A stretch of DNA of 64,000 nucleotides from Caldilineaceae bacterium (GCA_019637695.1 JAHBVG010000018.1:1-64000); one strand, 5' to 3'. Positions 18,343-27,442 are shown, numbered from the stretch's first letter. Translations and numbers: made by a program. The notes: a model not told the origin generated them from the sequence alone.

Positions 18343-20961
18343 CTAGGGTTTTACAGCTTTGCGGAAGGTCACCAGCACATTGGTGTGGATGGTGTGGAAG
18401 GGCAGATCCGGCGTCCCTAAGCCTGCCCCCTGAAGCACATCGCTGGGCAGCCCCTCGACCTTGATGTTGTACGAGTTGCCCGCCTTGTACATTGGATAGT
18501 TCGACGCGTACTCAGGCGCGGGTTTGTCCTCAGTCAGGATCATGTCGCCGCCATCGCTCCAGAAGATGCTGACAGGCTGGCCCACAATGCGTTGTCCGTT
18601 TTCGTCTAAAACTTCGACGTAGATGTGGTGTTTGCCGCCCGCTTCAGCTTCATTTTCCCAGCGCGCCTCGACCAACTGCCAGTAGGGCTGGCCTGAGCCA
18701 ACAGAGGCATCCGCAACATTGACGCCTAACTGGCTCAAGCGACCATCCCAGGCGCGTGATGGCTGCGCCGGAGCGCTTCGCGCTTGAGGCTGCGGCTCTT
18801 CAGGCGCGGGCGGTGGGGCTGCCTGGGCAACCTGGGCTACCTGCACAGCCCGCGGTTGAACAGGCACCGGCGTGGCCGTTGGCGGCACAGGCGTATCGGT
18901 GGGGATCGGCGTATTCGTAGGCGTGCTGGTTGGGACGGCCGTCTCGGTTGGATAAGGAGTGTAGGTCGGCGTGGCCTCGGCATCCTCAGTTAGGGCAAGG
19001 GCGATGAGATTGGAATCGTTGGCGCTGGCGGCCAGGGCCCGATCCACGCGGTTGCTTGCTTCCACCGAGTTGAGGACGCTGGCCGAGACCACAGGAGCGC
19101 CGCCTGCGGCGACTGTAGGCCCACTGATCAAGGCGTTGAACGAAGCCCAGGCCGCCACTGTGAAGAGATAGGTTAATAGCAGCACCAGCAGGACAAGTTT
19201 TAGCTTGGCGCCACCACTCAGGTTCGAGAACCATTCACCGATGCCAGGGCGGACCGGTTCGCTGGGCGCTTGACGCGCTGCCGCACTGCGCCGACGCTGA
19301 GAAGATAGCACAGCGCCCTGGCTGCGCTCTGGTCCTTCGTCGACAATCACGGCTGCTTCACTGCGCTGACTGAGCAGACGGCTCAAGCTCATCGCCAGGC
19401 TCGGCACCCGCATCATCAACGCTTCGAGATCCTCGCGATCCAGGGTCAATAGATCGACTTCAGTCTCAGCGTAGGCTGTCTGGGCGTGGAGCTGATTGGT
19501 CAGCACGGAGCGCTCACCGAAGATCTCACCTTCGCGCAACGTCCACCCTGCTTCCCCAACCGAAGGCTGCATCCGCACAGAGCCACGTTCAATCAAATAG
19601 AGCATTTCGCCCGGCGCGCCGGCGCGGACAATCTGTTCGCCGGAACGGTAGCGAGTCGGGTGGAGATAGCGGACCACCTCGCGCAAATCGCGCCCGGTGA
19701 GTTTCGCCAGCAAGGGGAAGCGCCGGTAGCGCCCTTCTTCAACAGCGCCCTCGTCGGCAGCCAGTTTGGCGGCAACCACCTGATTGAGCGTCGATCCAAT
19801 CGTTGGGTAGAGCGCAACCAATTCATCAAGATCCGCTTTATAAAGAACCCAGAGATTGGTATCGCGCAAGGTGGTGGCGTCGTTGGCGCGATTCTTGCCG
19901 GTGAGCAGGCTCATCTCACCAAAGAAACGGCCAGGTTCGATCCGATCCACTTCTTGGACCACGCCGGTTGGTGTTTCTGTAGTCAGTTCGACCTCGCCAT
20001 CATCCACCAAATAGAGAGCATCGCCGCTATCGCCCGCACGGTAGATGATCTCGCCAGCGGTGACATGCTGAAGCACAAGCCGCTGGGCAATCGCATGGAG
20101 GTTCTGTGGACCCATATTGGCGAAGATCGACGTCTGCGCCAGCCGGATTACGGCCTGAGTTTGGTCAGCGGGGCTTAGTTTGCTGCGTACGCGCCGTCCC
20201 AGAGTCCGCCGCACCGCAGGGAAGTGGCTGCTCACTCTGTGGAAATCGTTGAGGGGCAGAACCCAGATCAGTGAATCTTCCACTGCCCAGGCCGTATCGC
20301 TGTAGGGTTTATGTGTGAGCAGGGGTAAGGCGCCGAAGATCTCGCCATTTTCCACGCGCTGGGCGTTGTCCTCTTCTGCGCTGGGGCGCAGTTCGATCAG
20401 GCCGTTCTCCAGCAAAAAGAGTCCCCGCGGGGGTTCACCTGTGCGATAGAGCATTGATGAAGCGCGCACAACGTGGGGACGTAGATGGACGGCCAGCGTA
20501 CGCAAAATGTTCGGTGGCAAATCGCCGAGGAGATCGGTCTCGGCCAGACGGTCGATCAAGTAATCTTCCATCTGGACCAATTGCTCGCCAAAGCTATGGG
20601 TGAGCAAAACGCCAACCTCTGGGTGCTTCTGGAAAAGCCGACGCAGGGCTTCATCTGTCATCGCCAGCAGGGAGACATCCCCCGCGGCAATAGCGCTCAT
20701 TACGTGATCTGCGCCACGCAGGAACTCCGCTTCGCCCAAGAGGCTGCCGGGTCCCAATGTAGCCAGGGCCATTCCATTCGCATCGATCAGACGAATGAAA
20801 CCAGACTCAACGAGGTAGAGTGAATGGGCTTTTTCACCACTGTTGAAAATAACCGACCCTCGGGCTCGATTTTCGGAGCGGAAGATGCTGGCGACCTGGG
20901 CTGCATCTGCCTCCGCCAAATCCGCAAAGAGTGGGGTACGGCGGATCAATTCAACGTTCAC
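18343..20961 (-). CDS. membrane protein with four cyclic-nucleotide-binding-like domains and an extracellular domain
   Basis: AAGGAG precedes the ATG. The 872-aa protein has four tandem CRP-type cNMP-binding-like domains (about 5-120, 135-250, 275-395 and 415-530). Each opens with a variant of FADL..(D/N)L..IA and has a jelly-roll core such as ALYLVDDGEVELTTETPTG and PGRFFGEMSLLTG; the third is closest to a ligand-binding phosphate cassette. After a basic linker comes one membrane helix (about 587-608), a Thr/Pro-rich linker (663-735), and a C-terminal beta-rich domain with HHIYVEVLDENGQRIVGQPVS. No kinase, cyclase or DNA-binding domain is present. A plausible role is linking intracellular nucleotide state to the cell surface; this is inference. 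Confidence 0.85.
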   Translation of the reverse strand: MNVELIRRTPLFADLAEADAAQVASIFRSENRARGSVIFNSGEKAHSLYLVESGFIRLIDANGMALATLGPGSLLGEAEFLRGADHVMSAIAAGDVSLLAMTDEALRRLFQKHPEVGVLLTHSFGEQLVQMEDYLIDRLAETDLLGDLPPNILRTLAVHLRPHVVRASSMLYRTGEPPRGLFLLENGLIELRPSAEEDNAQRVENGEIFGALPLLTHKPYSDTAWAVEDSLIWVLPLNDFHRVSSHFPAVRRTLGRRVRSKLSPADQTQAVIRLAQTSIFANMGPQNLHAIAQRLVLQHVTAGEIIYRAGDSGDALYLVDDGEVELTTETPTGVVQEVDRIEPGRFFGEMSLLTGKNRANDATTLRDTNLWVLYKADLDELVALYPTIGSTLNQVVAAKLAADEGAVEEGRYRRFPLLAKLTGRDLREVVRYLHPTRYRSGEQIVRAGAPGEMLYLIERGSVRMQPSVGEAGWTLREGEIFGERSVLTNQLHAQTAYAETEVDLLTLDREDLEALMMRVPSLAMSLSRLLSQRSEAAVIVDEGPERSQGAVLSSQRRRSAAARQAPSEPVRPGIGEWFSNLSGGAKLKLVLLVLLLTYLFTVAAWASFNALISGPTVAAGGAPVVSASVLNSVEASNRVDRALAASANDSNLIALALTEDAEATPTYTPYPTETAVPTSTPTNTPIPTDTPVPPTATPVPVQPRAVQVAQVAQAAPPPAPEEPQPQARSAPAQPSRAWDGRLSQLGVNVADASVGSGQPYWQLVEARWENEAEAGGKHHIYVEVLDENGQRIVGQPVSIFWSDGGDMILTEDKPAPEYASNYPMYKAGNSYNIKVEGLPSDVLQGAGLGTPDLPFHTIHTNVLVTFRKAVKP

Positions 20962-21156
20962 GCTATCTCCTTTCGGTCAAGCGATGCAAGAGGAGGGAAT
21001 GCTAAGAAAGTAACGAAACCAAACATGTGGGTTATTGTACTCCAAAATCTATCTTCATACTAACCGATTGACCGACAAGTTACTGACGCATCCTGAAGCA
21101 ATGTGCAGTCCCTATTGTCAGCCTGGGGATCAACCCACCAAAAGGCTAGAGAAAAG

Positions 21157-21212
21157 GATTGCCTCACTGAGAGGGCAACCCAGGGACGGCTTGTCCTCTC
21201 AGTGAGGCAATC
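21157..21212 (-). terminator. intrinsic terminator after SH3 lipoprotein gene
   Basis: Perfect 18-bp arms at 21157-21174 and 21195-21212 (GATTGCCTCACTGAGAGG and complement) with a 20-nt loop. On the minus strand the stem is followed by CCTTTTCTCT. It begins 15 bp after the stop of the gene at 21227. Confidence 0.7.
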
Positions 21213-21226
21213 GGTAGAAGGAGATG

Positions 21227-22702
21227 CTAGTTGCGCTTGAAGATCACTTCATATGTGTAGTGACCTACAGCAAAGAGATATTGCTTGTTTTCCAGGTCGC
21301 TTCGGCAACTATCTGCATCCGAGTGTGGTTTGCAATTACAATACCCACCATCCCACATCATTTGAAATGCAGGCCAGTCTGCACTCATGCCAGCGGAAAC
21401 AGGACTGATTGGATTGCCGCCGCCGTCTACAAGCTGCACTTGACCACCGCCGCCGCGATAGATATCCCACTGAGCCATCCCTGGCCCCTTTGAGCCACTT
21501 TCCTTAATCTGTCCAGTGAAGACCTCCTGGACGCGCACGCCATTCAAAGGAGCGCCATTTGCGTCTTGTACAAAGACGAAGATACTGTTTTCACCCCCTG
21601 CACAACTCTGCGCATCCTGACCTACGGGACGTAACCTCGTTGTCACATGAGAGAATTCCATACCCGACGGCGCCGGCGCTTGTGTGGCCGGTGGTTCAGC
21701 GGGCGAGGACGGGGGCTGCACTGGCGATGCAGGGATCGGCTGTTGTGCAACGGGGGGACTGGTCGGTTGTGGAACCGGCGTCGTCGTGGCGGGCGGCACC
21801 GTCGGGATGGCCTGCGCTACAGAAATACTGCCTGTGTCGCCAACTGTCTCAACCAGCGCGCCGTAGATCCAACCGGTGCTGCCACCCGGAAGCGTGATCT
21901 GCCACCAATCCCCACTGTTGTTTTTGGCAAGAATATTCGCAGTGTTACCCGTCTGAAGCGCGCCGATGATCGGGTGATCCGTTCCTGGCCCGGCGCGTAT
22001 ATTCATCGGCGACGTCGCCTGAACCTGGGCCGGTTGATTCACCACTGGCGACAGCGCCACGGATGTAGGTTCGGACGGCGACGTTTCTACGTCTTCATCC
22101 GCAGGTAGACGCTCAGGATCGCTTTCCGTATCTGCGTCAGGCAGATCCGCAGCCGATTCTTCAGCCGGAGGTACGGGCTCCTGAACGGCTGGCGCAGGCG
22201 TTTCAGTCGGTGTTGGAACAGGCATCGGTTGTTCAGTCACCGGCGCAGCCACTTGTTGATTCAACCCGCGTGCGCTGGCATACCGGTTGATCACCGACGA
22301 ATTCAGCCCCAAATCGAGCGCCAACTTGACGAGCGCATCGGCGGTCTCCGATTCGCCTTGGGCAATTGTCTCTTCGGCCACCAATACCAACCACTGATTG
22401 GCATTGGCAACATTGAGCGCAGCCAATGCGCTTCGCGCGGCTTCAAGATTGCCATTTGCCCCATAATTCTGAGCGATCTGCCGGGTTTGCGTGGAAAGGA
22501 GAGCGGTATCGTTGCCCGAACGCGACGGGCCACACGCCGAAAGAACAAATGCCAAACAAATCATCAACGACACCCAGCCCCAAAAGGAACGACGGCGGGT
22601 CGGCCCGGTTCCTCTCGATTCGCTTGTGGTTGAAAGGCTGTCCCTGCGAGAAGTAAGGGGTGAGGAATACAGAGTAACTGTGGTAGTTTGATCTAGTATC
22701 AT
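21227..22702 (-). CDS. SH3-domain surface lipoprotein
   Basis: The 491-aa protein has an Arg-rich N-terminus, a hydrophobic segment and a lipobox (FVLSACG, about residue 57). A helical region like a TPR pair follows (ARSALAALNVANANQWLVLV), then a Pro/Glu/Ser linker, a bacterial SH3 domain at about 229-290 (MNIRAGPGTDHPIIGALQTG, WWQITLPGGSTGWIYG), a second Pro-rich linker, and a Cys-containing C-terminal domain with VFVQDANGAPLNGVRVQEVF. The start is uncertain; a later ATG at residue 47 is possible. It is anchored outside the membrane and may bind cell-wall or surface polymers. The C-terminal domain resembles those at 18343 and 28351. Confidence 0.8.
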   Translation of the reverse strand: MILDQTTTVTLYSSPLTSRRDSLSTTSESRGTGPTRRRSFWGWVSLMICLAFVLSACGPSRSGNDTALLSTQTRQIAQNYGANGNLEAARSALAALNVANANQWLVLVAEETIAQGESETADALVKLALDLGLNSSVINRYASARGLNQQVAAPVTEQPMPVPTPTETPAPAVQEPVPPAEESAADLPDADTESDPERLPADEDVETSPSEPTSVALSPVVNQPAQVQATSPMNIRAGPGTDHPIIGALQTGNTANILAKNNSGDWWQITLPGGSTGWIYGALVETVGDTGSISVAQAIPTVPPATTTPVPQPTSPPVAQQPIPASPVQPPSSPAEPPATQAPAPSGMEFSHVTTRLRPVGQDAQSCAGGENSIFVFVQDANGAPLNGVRVQEVFTGQIKESGSKGPGMAQWDIYRGGGGQVQLVDGGGNPISPVSAGMSADWPAFQMMWDGGYCNCKPHSDADSCRSDLENKQYLFAVGHYTYEVIFKRN

Positions 22703-22823
22703 ACGCTATCCAAGAATCGGATGAATCAGGATTGCCGACAAGGCGAAATTCCCTGCTCACCATTCATTTGCTATAATGCACGGAATCCTTTCGCTGCTGA
22801 GTGGACTTGTGCCAGACACAGCA

Positions 22824-22851
22824 GCGGTCTGCCCGAATTGAGACAGACCGC
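22824..22851 (-). terminator. weak hairpin downstream of tRNA-Leu
   Basis: GCGGTCTG and CAGACCGC form an 8-bp stem with a 12-nt loop just beyond the tRNA 3' end. There is no T run, so termination is only possible. Confidence 0.35.
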
Positions 22852-22864
22852 AATCAAGTCTTAG

Positions 22865-22947
<83 letters not shown>

Positions 22948-22955
22948 ATGCGCAC

Positions 22956-22984
22956 AGTATAATCTTTCACTTTCGGCTCGTCAA
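22956..22984 (-). promoter_or_regulatory. sigma-70 promoter of tRNA-Leu
   Basis: On the minus strand TTGACG (22984-22979) and TATACT (22961-22956) are separated by 17 bp. Transcription would start about 2 nt before the mature 5' end of the tRNA. Confidence 0.75.
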
Positions 22985-23040
22985 ATACGTTGATGTTTGA
23001 AAGCTTGCATACATTGCCCAAACCATAGAATGTCGGGCTT

Positions 23041-23631
23041 ATGGACCAGCAGTTATTGATCGAACACTCGTTGAACGGTGATCTCCATTCGTTCAACCAG
23101 TTGGTAATCGAACATCAAAATCTTGCCTATAGCGTGGCCTACCGCTTGCTCGATGATACGGACGCGGCCGGCGATGCTGTACAGGATAGCTTCATTAAGG
23201 CGTATCGGGCGCTGGACACCTTCCGCGGCGGCAGTTTCAAAAGCTGGCTGATGCGGATCGTGACCAACACCTGTTACGATGTTTTGCGCGCCCGTCAGCG
23301 CCACAAAACGGATAGTCTTGACTCCTTCCCCGTTGAAGATGAGTACATTCCTGCGCTCGTCGATAAGAGTGAATCTCCCCAGCAGTACGTAGAACGGCAA
23401 GAACTGGCTGGGATCATTTCGCTTGCGATTCAACATTTACCCGAAGACCAGCAGGTAAGCATCATCCTCTGTGATATTGAAGGCTATACCTATGAAGAAA
23501 TCGCAGAGATCTCAGGCGTCGCCATTGGCACTGTAAAATCCCGCATTAGTCGAGCGCGCGGGAAGGTGCGCGACTACTTGATCCAGCACCCGGAACTTTT
23601 GCCATTGACCTTTCGTCCTAATGCAGAGTGA
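23041..23631 (+). CDS. ECF-type RNA polymerase sigma factor
   Basis: The 196-aa protein has sigma region 2 (DLHSFNQLVIEHQNLAYSVA, DAAGDAVQDSFIKAYRALDT, GGSFKSWLMRIVTNTCYDVL) and region 4 (LAIQHLPEDQQVSIILCDIE, YTYEEIAEISGVAIGTVKSR). It lacks regions 1 and 3, as in the ECF group. Such factors redirect RNA polymerase to stress promoters when their anti-sigma factor is released. A TAGAAT sits 9 bp before the ATG with no ribosome site, so the message may be nearly leaderless. The next gene looks like its anti-sigma factor, and an ECF-type promoter lies at 27368-27393. Confidence 0.95.
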   Translation: MDQQLLIEHSLNGDLHSFNQLVIEHQNLAYSVAYRLLDDTDAAGDAVQDSFIKAYRALDTFRGGSFKSWLMRIVTNTCYDVLRARQRHKTDSLDSFPVEDEYIPALVDKSESPQQYVERQELAGIISLAIQHLPEDQQVSIILCDIEGYTYEEIAEISGVAIGTVKSRISRARGKVRDYLIQHPELLPLTFRPNAE

Positions 23632-23731
23632 ACCAGCAGCTTATCGACAATGCTCACATGCTGAGTGCAAACCTGTGGAAGGTAACCGATCTCTAGCCGA
23701 AGGATCTGGACTTTAGAGATCCCGATTGTGA

Positions 23732-25027
23732 ATGAATATGAACCCATCCTCCCCATTCCCCATTAGCGACGAATTGCTCTCTGCCTATATTGACGGCGAC
23801 GTAAGCCCGGCAGAGAAGCAGCAAATCGAGTTCGCCATTGCCACGGATCCTAAGGTTGCCTGGCAGGTAGAAACTTTGCGCCAGACAGTGGCTTTGCTGC
23901 GCGAGATGCCGCCGATTCCTCTGCCGCGTTCGTTTGCGCTCAAAGAAGAACAGGTAGCGGACACCTTGCAGGCCAGACGCGCTGCTGTCCGATCTGCGAC
24001 CCGCACAGATGATCCTTCCTTCTGGCAGCGGTTACTGGGGTTCTTCAGCACGGGTAACCTTGCCCTACGCAATGCGTCGGCGCTGGCAGCGATGCTCTTT
24101 GTTATTATCACAGTAAGCCGCGCTTTTGTCGCCAGTGGACCGATGACGCCGATGGTGGCCCAGCCGGATCAAGCGGCGATGTTTGAGGCAGCGCCTGCCG
24201 CAGCGCCCGCCGCACCGGATGAGCCAGCGCCATCCTTGATGATGGCTACGGGTGAGGATGAGGAGCCGGGGATCATTGAGTCGCAGGCTGCCGACGCCGG
24301 AGCGATCAACACAACCGAGAGTGCTATGCCAGCAGCCGCGGCGCGCTCCATGCCAGCCTCTGAAGAACAGGGGGCGACTGAGGCGCCGGCGGCGCCACCA
24401 GCGCCCCTCCAAACGGCAGCGTTCCAAACAGAGCCTGTTGCGGAGGAACCAGCGCAAGAGAACCCTGATGTGGTTGCACTGCGCGTCATGCCGTTGGAGG
24501 AAGACGAACCAGAGCCGCAAGCTGTCCCCGAGGCAGCCGCGGCTATGGCGGCCCCACCAATGGAGGCTACACAGATGGGCGCCCCAGAAATGGGGATCGC
24601 TCGCGTAGCCCCAGCCAGCGAGGATGAAGCCAGCGCAGCGGGTACATCCGCCGTGGAAGACGCCGCGGTCGAAGAGATGAGTGCAGAAACCTTTGCCGCC
24701 GACGCAGCCTTGGCTGAACCCGATCTCGCGACAAAGTCTACAACTGAGGATGTGCCAGAAATCGAGAGCAGCGCAGTTGAATTGATGGACGAACCAGCGG
24801 ACATGATGCCGCCAACGGAACCCCAAGACAGCACCATTTCCATGGCCGAGGAAGGGGCAGCAAGCAGGGTTGAAGTCGCCCCGCTGATCGTAGAGCCTGC
24901 CGAGTCGACGACAGTCAGTCCAGATGTGTGGCAGATCATGCAAATCGGTGTTTTGGTCCTGGCCTTGATCCTCTGGTTGCTCTGGCTGGGTAGCCGTCAA
25001 CGTTCCTCACGTTCACCAAGACAATAG
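23732..25027 (+). CDS. probable anti-sigma factor, membrane protein
   Basis: The 431-aa protein begins with the typical anti-sigma N-terminus (ISDELLSAYIDGDVSPAEKQ then RVETLR-like WQVETLRQTVALLREMP), without the His/Cys zinc motif. A membrane helix lies at about 110-135 (NLALRNASALAAMLFVIITV), followed by roughly 260 residues of acidic, Ala/Pro/Glu-rich low-complexity sequence. A second helix lies near 400-420 (WQIMQIGVLVLALILWLLWL), and the end is basic. It follows the ECF sigma gene by 100 bp on the same strand. The role is inferred from context plus the N-terminus; the acidic region would lie outside the membrane and could sense envelope state. Confidence 0.75.
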   Translation: MNMNPSSPFPISDELLSAYIDGDVSPAEKQQIEFAIATDPKVAWQVETLRQTVALLREMPPIPLPRSFALKEEQVADTLQARRAAVRSATRTDDPSFWQRLLGFFSTGNLALRNASALAAMLFVIITVSRAFVASGPMTPMVAQPDQAAMFEAAPAAAPAAPDEPAPSLMMATGEDEEPGIIESQAADAGAINTTESAMPAAAARSMPASEEQGATEAPAAPPAPLQTAAFQTEPVAEEPAQENPDVVALRVMPLEEDEPEPQAVPEAAAAMAAPPMEATQMGAPEMGIARVAPASEDEASAAGTSAVEDAAVEEMSAETFAADAALAEPDLATKSTTEDVPEIESSAVELMDEPADMMPPTEPQDSTISMAEEGAASRVEVAPLIVEPAESTTVSPDVWQIMQIGVLVLALILWLLWLGSRQRSSRSPRQ

Positions 25028-25042
25028 GCAAGGCAGACGACG

Positions 25043-25873
25043 GTGCCTGAACTCCCAGAAGTAGAGACATACATGCGGGCGTTAGCGCCGCAATTGAAGG
25101 ATAAAGAGATCGTCAATGCCCAGATCTTCTGGCCTCGTATTGTGGCGCAGCCTGACCCGTCCCTCTTTTGTGATCTGATCCGCGGCCGTCGTTTTGATAG
25201 CTTCGGGCGGCGCGGGAAATATATGCTTTTTGGCCTCAATAGCGGGGAGACGTTGATCATTCATCTGCGTATGACCGGTGAACTCCGCGTGCAGCCCCCC
25301 AATGTGGAACCCGACAGCCATACTCACCTGTTGCTCAACTTGACAAGCGGCGAGCGGATCCACTATCGGGATCAGCGTAAGTTTGGGCGGGTCTGGTTGG
25401 TGGAGGATGTGGCGAGCGTGCTGCACAAACTGGGGCCAGAGCCGTTGAGCGATGATTTTTCGGTGGAGGGATTGGTCAAAGCGCTGGCTGGGCGCAGTGC
25501 GCCGATCAAAGCGCTGCTGTTGGATCAATCAATTGTGGCAGGGGTCGGCAATATCTACGCCGACGAAGCGCTCTTCCGCGCCGGGATCAACCCACGGCGA
25601 CCCAGCGGTCATCTTGACGAAAGCGCGCTGGCGCGTCTTTACGAAGCGGTCTGTTGGGTGCTGCAAATGGGGATCGACCTGCGCGGCAGTTCTCTGGGGA
25701 GTGGCCCTCAAAACTATCTTCCACCCAACGGCGTCGCCGGGGCGGCCCAGGAATCGCATCAGGTCTTCCGCCGCACGGGCCAGCCCTGTCCCCGCTGTGG
25801 TCAACCCATCCAAAGGATGGTAATTGCCCAGCGTAGCACCCACTTCTGTGCGCAGTGTCAGCCGGAAGGTTAA
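25043..25873 (+). CDS. mutM: formamidopyrimidine-DNA glycosylase MutM (Fpg)
   Basis: GTG 25043 encodes the initiator, immediately followed by the catalytic PELPEVET (Pro2 nucleophile, Glu3). The 276-aa protein has the RRGKYMLF lysine loop, GVGNIYADEALFRAGI of the helix-two-turn-helix, GPQNYLPPNG-like QNYLPPNGVAG, and the terminal zinc finger CPRCG...CAQCQ. It removes 8-oxoguanine and formamidopyrimidines and cuts the strand by beta/delta elimination. It starts 15 bp after the anti-sigma stop and may share that transcript. Confidence 0.97.
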   Translation: MPELPEVETYMRALAPQLKDKEIVNAQIFWPRIVAQPDPSLFCDLIRGRRFDSFGRRGKYMLFGLNSGETLIIHLRMTGELRVQPPNVEPDSHTHLLLNLTSGERIHYRDQRKFGRVWLVEDVASVLHKLGPEPLSDDFSVEGLVKALAGRSAPIKALLLDQSIVAGVGNIYADEALFRAGINPRRPSGHLDESALARLYEAVCWVLQMGIDLRGSSLGSGPQNYLPPNGVAGAAQESHQVFRRTGQPCPRCGQPIQRMVIAQRSTHFCAQCQPEG

Positions 25874-25915
25874 CGCGGAACACGGGTATACACGGGCCAT
25901 CCCGATGCCGCCAGA

Positions 25916-26149
25916 TCAGGCAGAGGTTTGTCCTGGCGTGTAGCGACGTTTGGAACGCTCAAATTCCCTGCGCAATTCGGCTTCCCGTTCGGCGGCGGCC
26001 TTATTCCCTTCGGCCAATGCCTTATCCATACGCGAACGATAACTCTTATCAAAAGAAGTATTGCGCGCCGGCGCGAAGATATAGCCGACCAGCGCGCCTG
26101 CTGCCGCGCCAACAATTGTCCCCAATACAAAACTGACTGATTTGTCCAT
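25916..26149 (-). CDS. YtxH-like small membrane protein
   Basis: The start at 26149 (MDKSVSFVLGTIVGAAAGAL) follows GAGGGG. The 77-aa protein has one Gly/Ala-rich N-terminal helix (VLGTIVGAAAGALVGYIFAP) and a charged helical remainder (ALAEGNKAAAEREAELRREF), the YtxH layout. Members are small stress-linked membrane proteins with no known biochemical role. It lies downstream of the double-PspC gene on the same strand, beyond that gene's terminator. Confidence 0.75.
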   Translation of the reverse strand: MDKSVSFVLGTIVGAAAGALVGYIFAPARNTSFDKSYRSRMDKALAEGNKAAAEREAELRREFERSKRRYTPGQTSA

Positions 26150-26251
26150 AAATCCCCTCGTTGGCTGATCCAAAAGGATGCTTCACTTGCCTGCTTTCGG
26201 AACAAAACAGGTCTGGGTCTCATTGTCGCGTAGATTGGAACAGAGGGCAAA

Positions 26252-26292
26252 CAAAAAAAAGAGCGGGCAACCTAGACTCGGCTGCCCGCTCT
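26252..26292 (-). terminator. intrinsic terminator after PspC gene
   Basis: Read on the minus strand, GAGCGGGCA pairs with TGCCCGCTC (26283-26291 with 26261-26269) and is followed by eight T residues. It begins about 17 bp after the PspC-gene stop. Confidence 0.9.
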
Positions 26293-26308
26293 CTTGATTG
26301 GACCCGAC

Positions 26309-27286
26309 TTAGCGGGCTTCGCCATCAATGATGTGGATGTTCTTCGGCTCATGGTCGTAATCCATCTCGGCGACCTGCACCGCCCGCTCGGGCAGAATCA
26401 GGCCGAAGAGGGCATAGACTACGGCGCCAGTGCCGACGCTGCCAATCGAGAAGAGAATCCAGAAGAGGCGCACCAGGTTTGGATCGACATTGAAGGTTTC
26501 AGCAATGCCGCCACAGACACCCAAGACCATCCGCTCGGAACGGCTGCGCTTGAGTGGGATGCGCTGCCGCGTTTGGTAAAGACCACTCTTCACTGAGCTG
26601 CGGTCGATCTTAACGCCATTGGAGCGTTCACGTACGCCACTGCGCACCCGTTCACGCCAGGCCACAAAGCTCGTCCGCCATTCCTTCTGGTTCTTGATCA
26701 GCAGCAAACCCGCGCCGATCAACAATGCCGGCCAGAAGAGGATGCTCATCACCGACCAGAACGCATTCCAGAGCCAGGGCAGGATGCCCACATTCGCCAA
26801 CAGCCAGAGTACACCTAAGCCAATCAGGATTGCGCCAGCGCGCTGGACATTGCGCTCATTCAATTCCAACGTGGCAGGCTCTTGAAGCCCGGTGCGGGAT
26901 GTGCCAACCGGCAACAGCAGCCACAAAGTCAGATAAGCCAGGAAACCGCCCCCCGCTGTGCCCATGGTCAGCACGATCCAGAGGATGCGCACCAGCACGG
27001 GGTCGATGTTCAGATAATCGGCGATCCCCCCACAGACGCCGCCAACCAGTTGATGGCTCGGATGGCGGTAGAGCGGAGGTCGTACGGGTGTCCGTTCTCT
27101 CTCGGTGTTGGTAACCTCTACGTTAACACTTCTCTCTTCCATTGGTCTCTCCTCGACTAATTGATCTTGCCTATGAAGGGCAGCTGCATCTGGCGCTACG
27201 CCCTTGTCGTTCGTGATGACTACTTCATGCTCGGCTGGTTGGGGCGATATATTGCCCGCTGCCAGATAGGTAGTTTCGTTGCTCAT
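26309..27286 (-). CDS. double PspC-domain membrane protein
   Basis: The 325-aa protein has a PspC domain at about 70-130 (LYRHPSHQLVGGVCGGIADY, RILWIVLTMGTAGGGFLAYL) and a second at about 230-290 (LKRSRSERMVLGVCGGIAET, LFWILFSIGSVGTGAVVYAL). Between them is a pair of helices (AGAILIGLGVLWLLANVGIL, FWSVMSILFWPALLIGAGLL) of the kind in LiaI/LiaF-like proteins. Both domains contain the G(V)CGGIA signature. PspC proteins belong to envelope-stress systems. GAGGAGA precedes the ATG, and an ECF-type promoter lies 80-110 bp upstream. Confidence 0.9.
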   Translation of the reverse strand: MSNETTYLAAGNISPQPAEHEVVITNDKGVAPDAAALHRQDQLVEERPMEERSVNVEVTNTERERTPVRPPLYRHPSHQLVGGVCGGIADYLNIDPVLVRILWIVLTMGTAGGGFLAYLTLWLLLPVGTSRTGLQEPATLELNERNVQRAGAILIGLGVLWLLANVGILPWLWNAFWSVMSILFWPALLIGAGLLLIKNQKEWRTSFVAWRERVRSGVRERSNGVKIDRSSVKSGLYQTRQRIPLKRSRSERMVLGVCGGIAETFNVDPNLVRLFWILFSIGSVGTGAVVYALFGLILPERAVQVAEMDYDHEPKNIHIIDGEAR

Positions 27287-27367
27287 TTCGTCTCCTCACG
27301 GTACACTCAGAATACAAACGCCCATCCATTGGGTTGATTCTGCCTGGTAACATCGTTCGCTAGACAA

Positions 27368-27393
27368 TACGCAGCCTGTGTCAGAAAGTTTCA
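27368..27393 (-). promoter_or_regulatory. ECF-type (SigW-like) promoter for PspC gene
   Basis: On the minus strand TGAAAC (27393-27388) is separated by exactly 16 bp from CGTA (27371-27368), with TTT directly after the -35. This equals the Bacillus SigW consensus. The leader would be about 75 nt. The ECF sigma gene at 23041 is a natural candidate to read it. Confidence 0.6.
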
Positions 27394-27442
27394 AACGGAC
27401 GCGACGCAATTTCTAAATCGATTGGGTTTGGATGAAATCGAG

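Noticed and set aside
22772..22777. TATAAT with upstream TG on the plus strand
   Set aside because: A good extended -10, but it would read into the antisense of the tRNA and no gene follows in that direction until 23041; left as an unexplained match.
24065..25000. Trp/Arg-rich minus-strand frame opposite the anti-sigma gene
   Set aside because: Arises from the low-complexity Ala/Glu/Pro region of the true gene.
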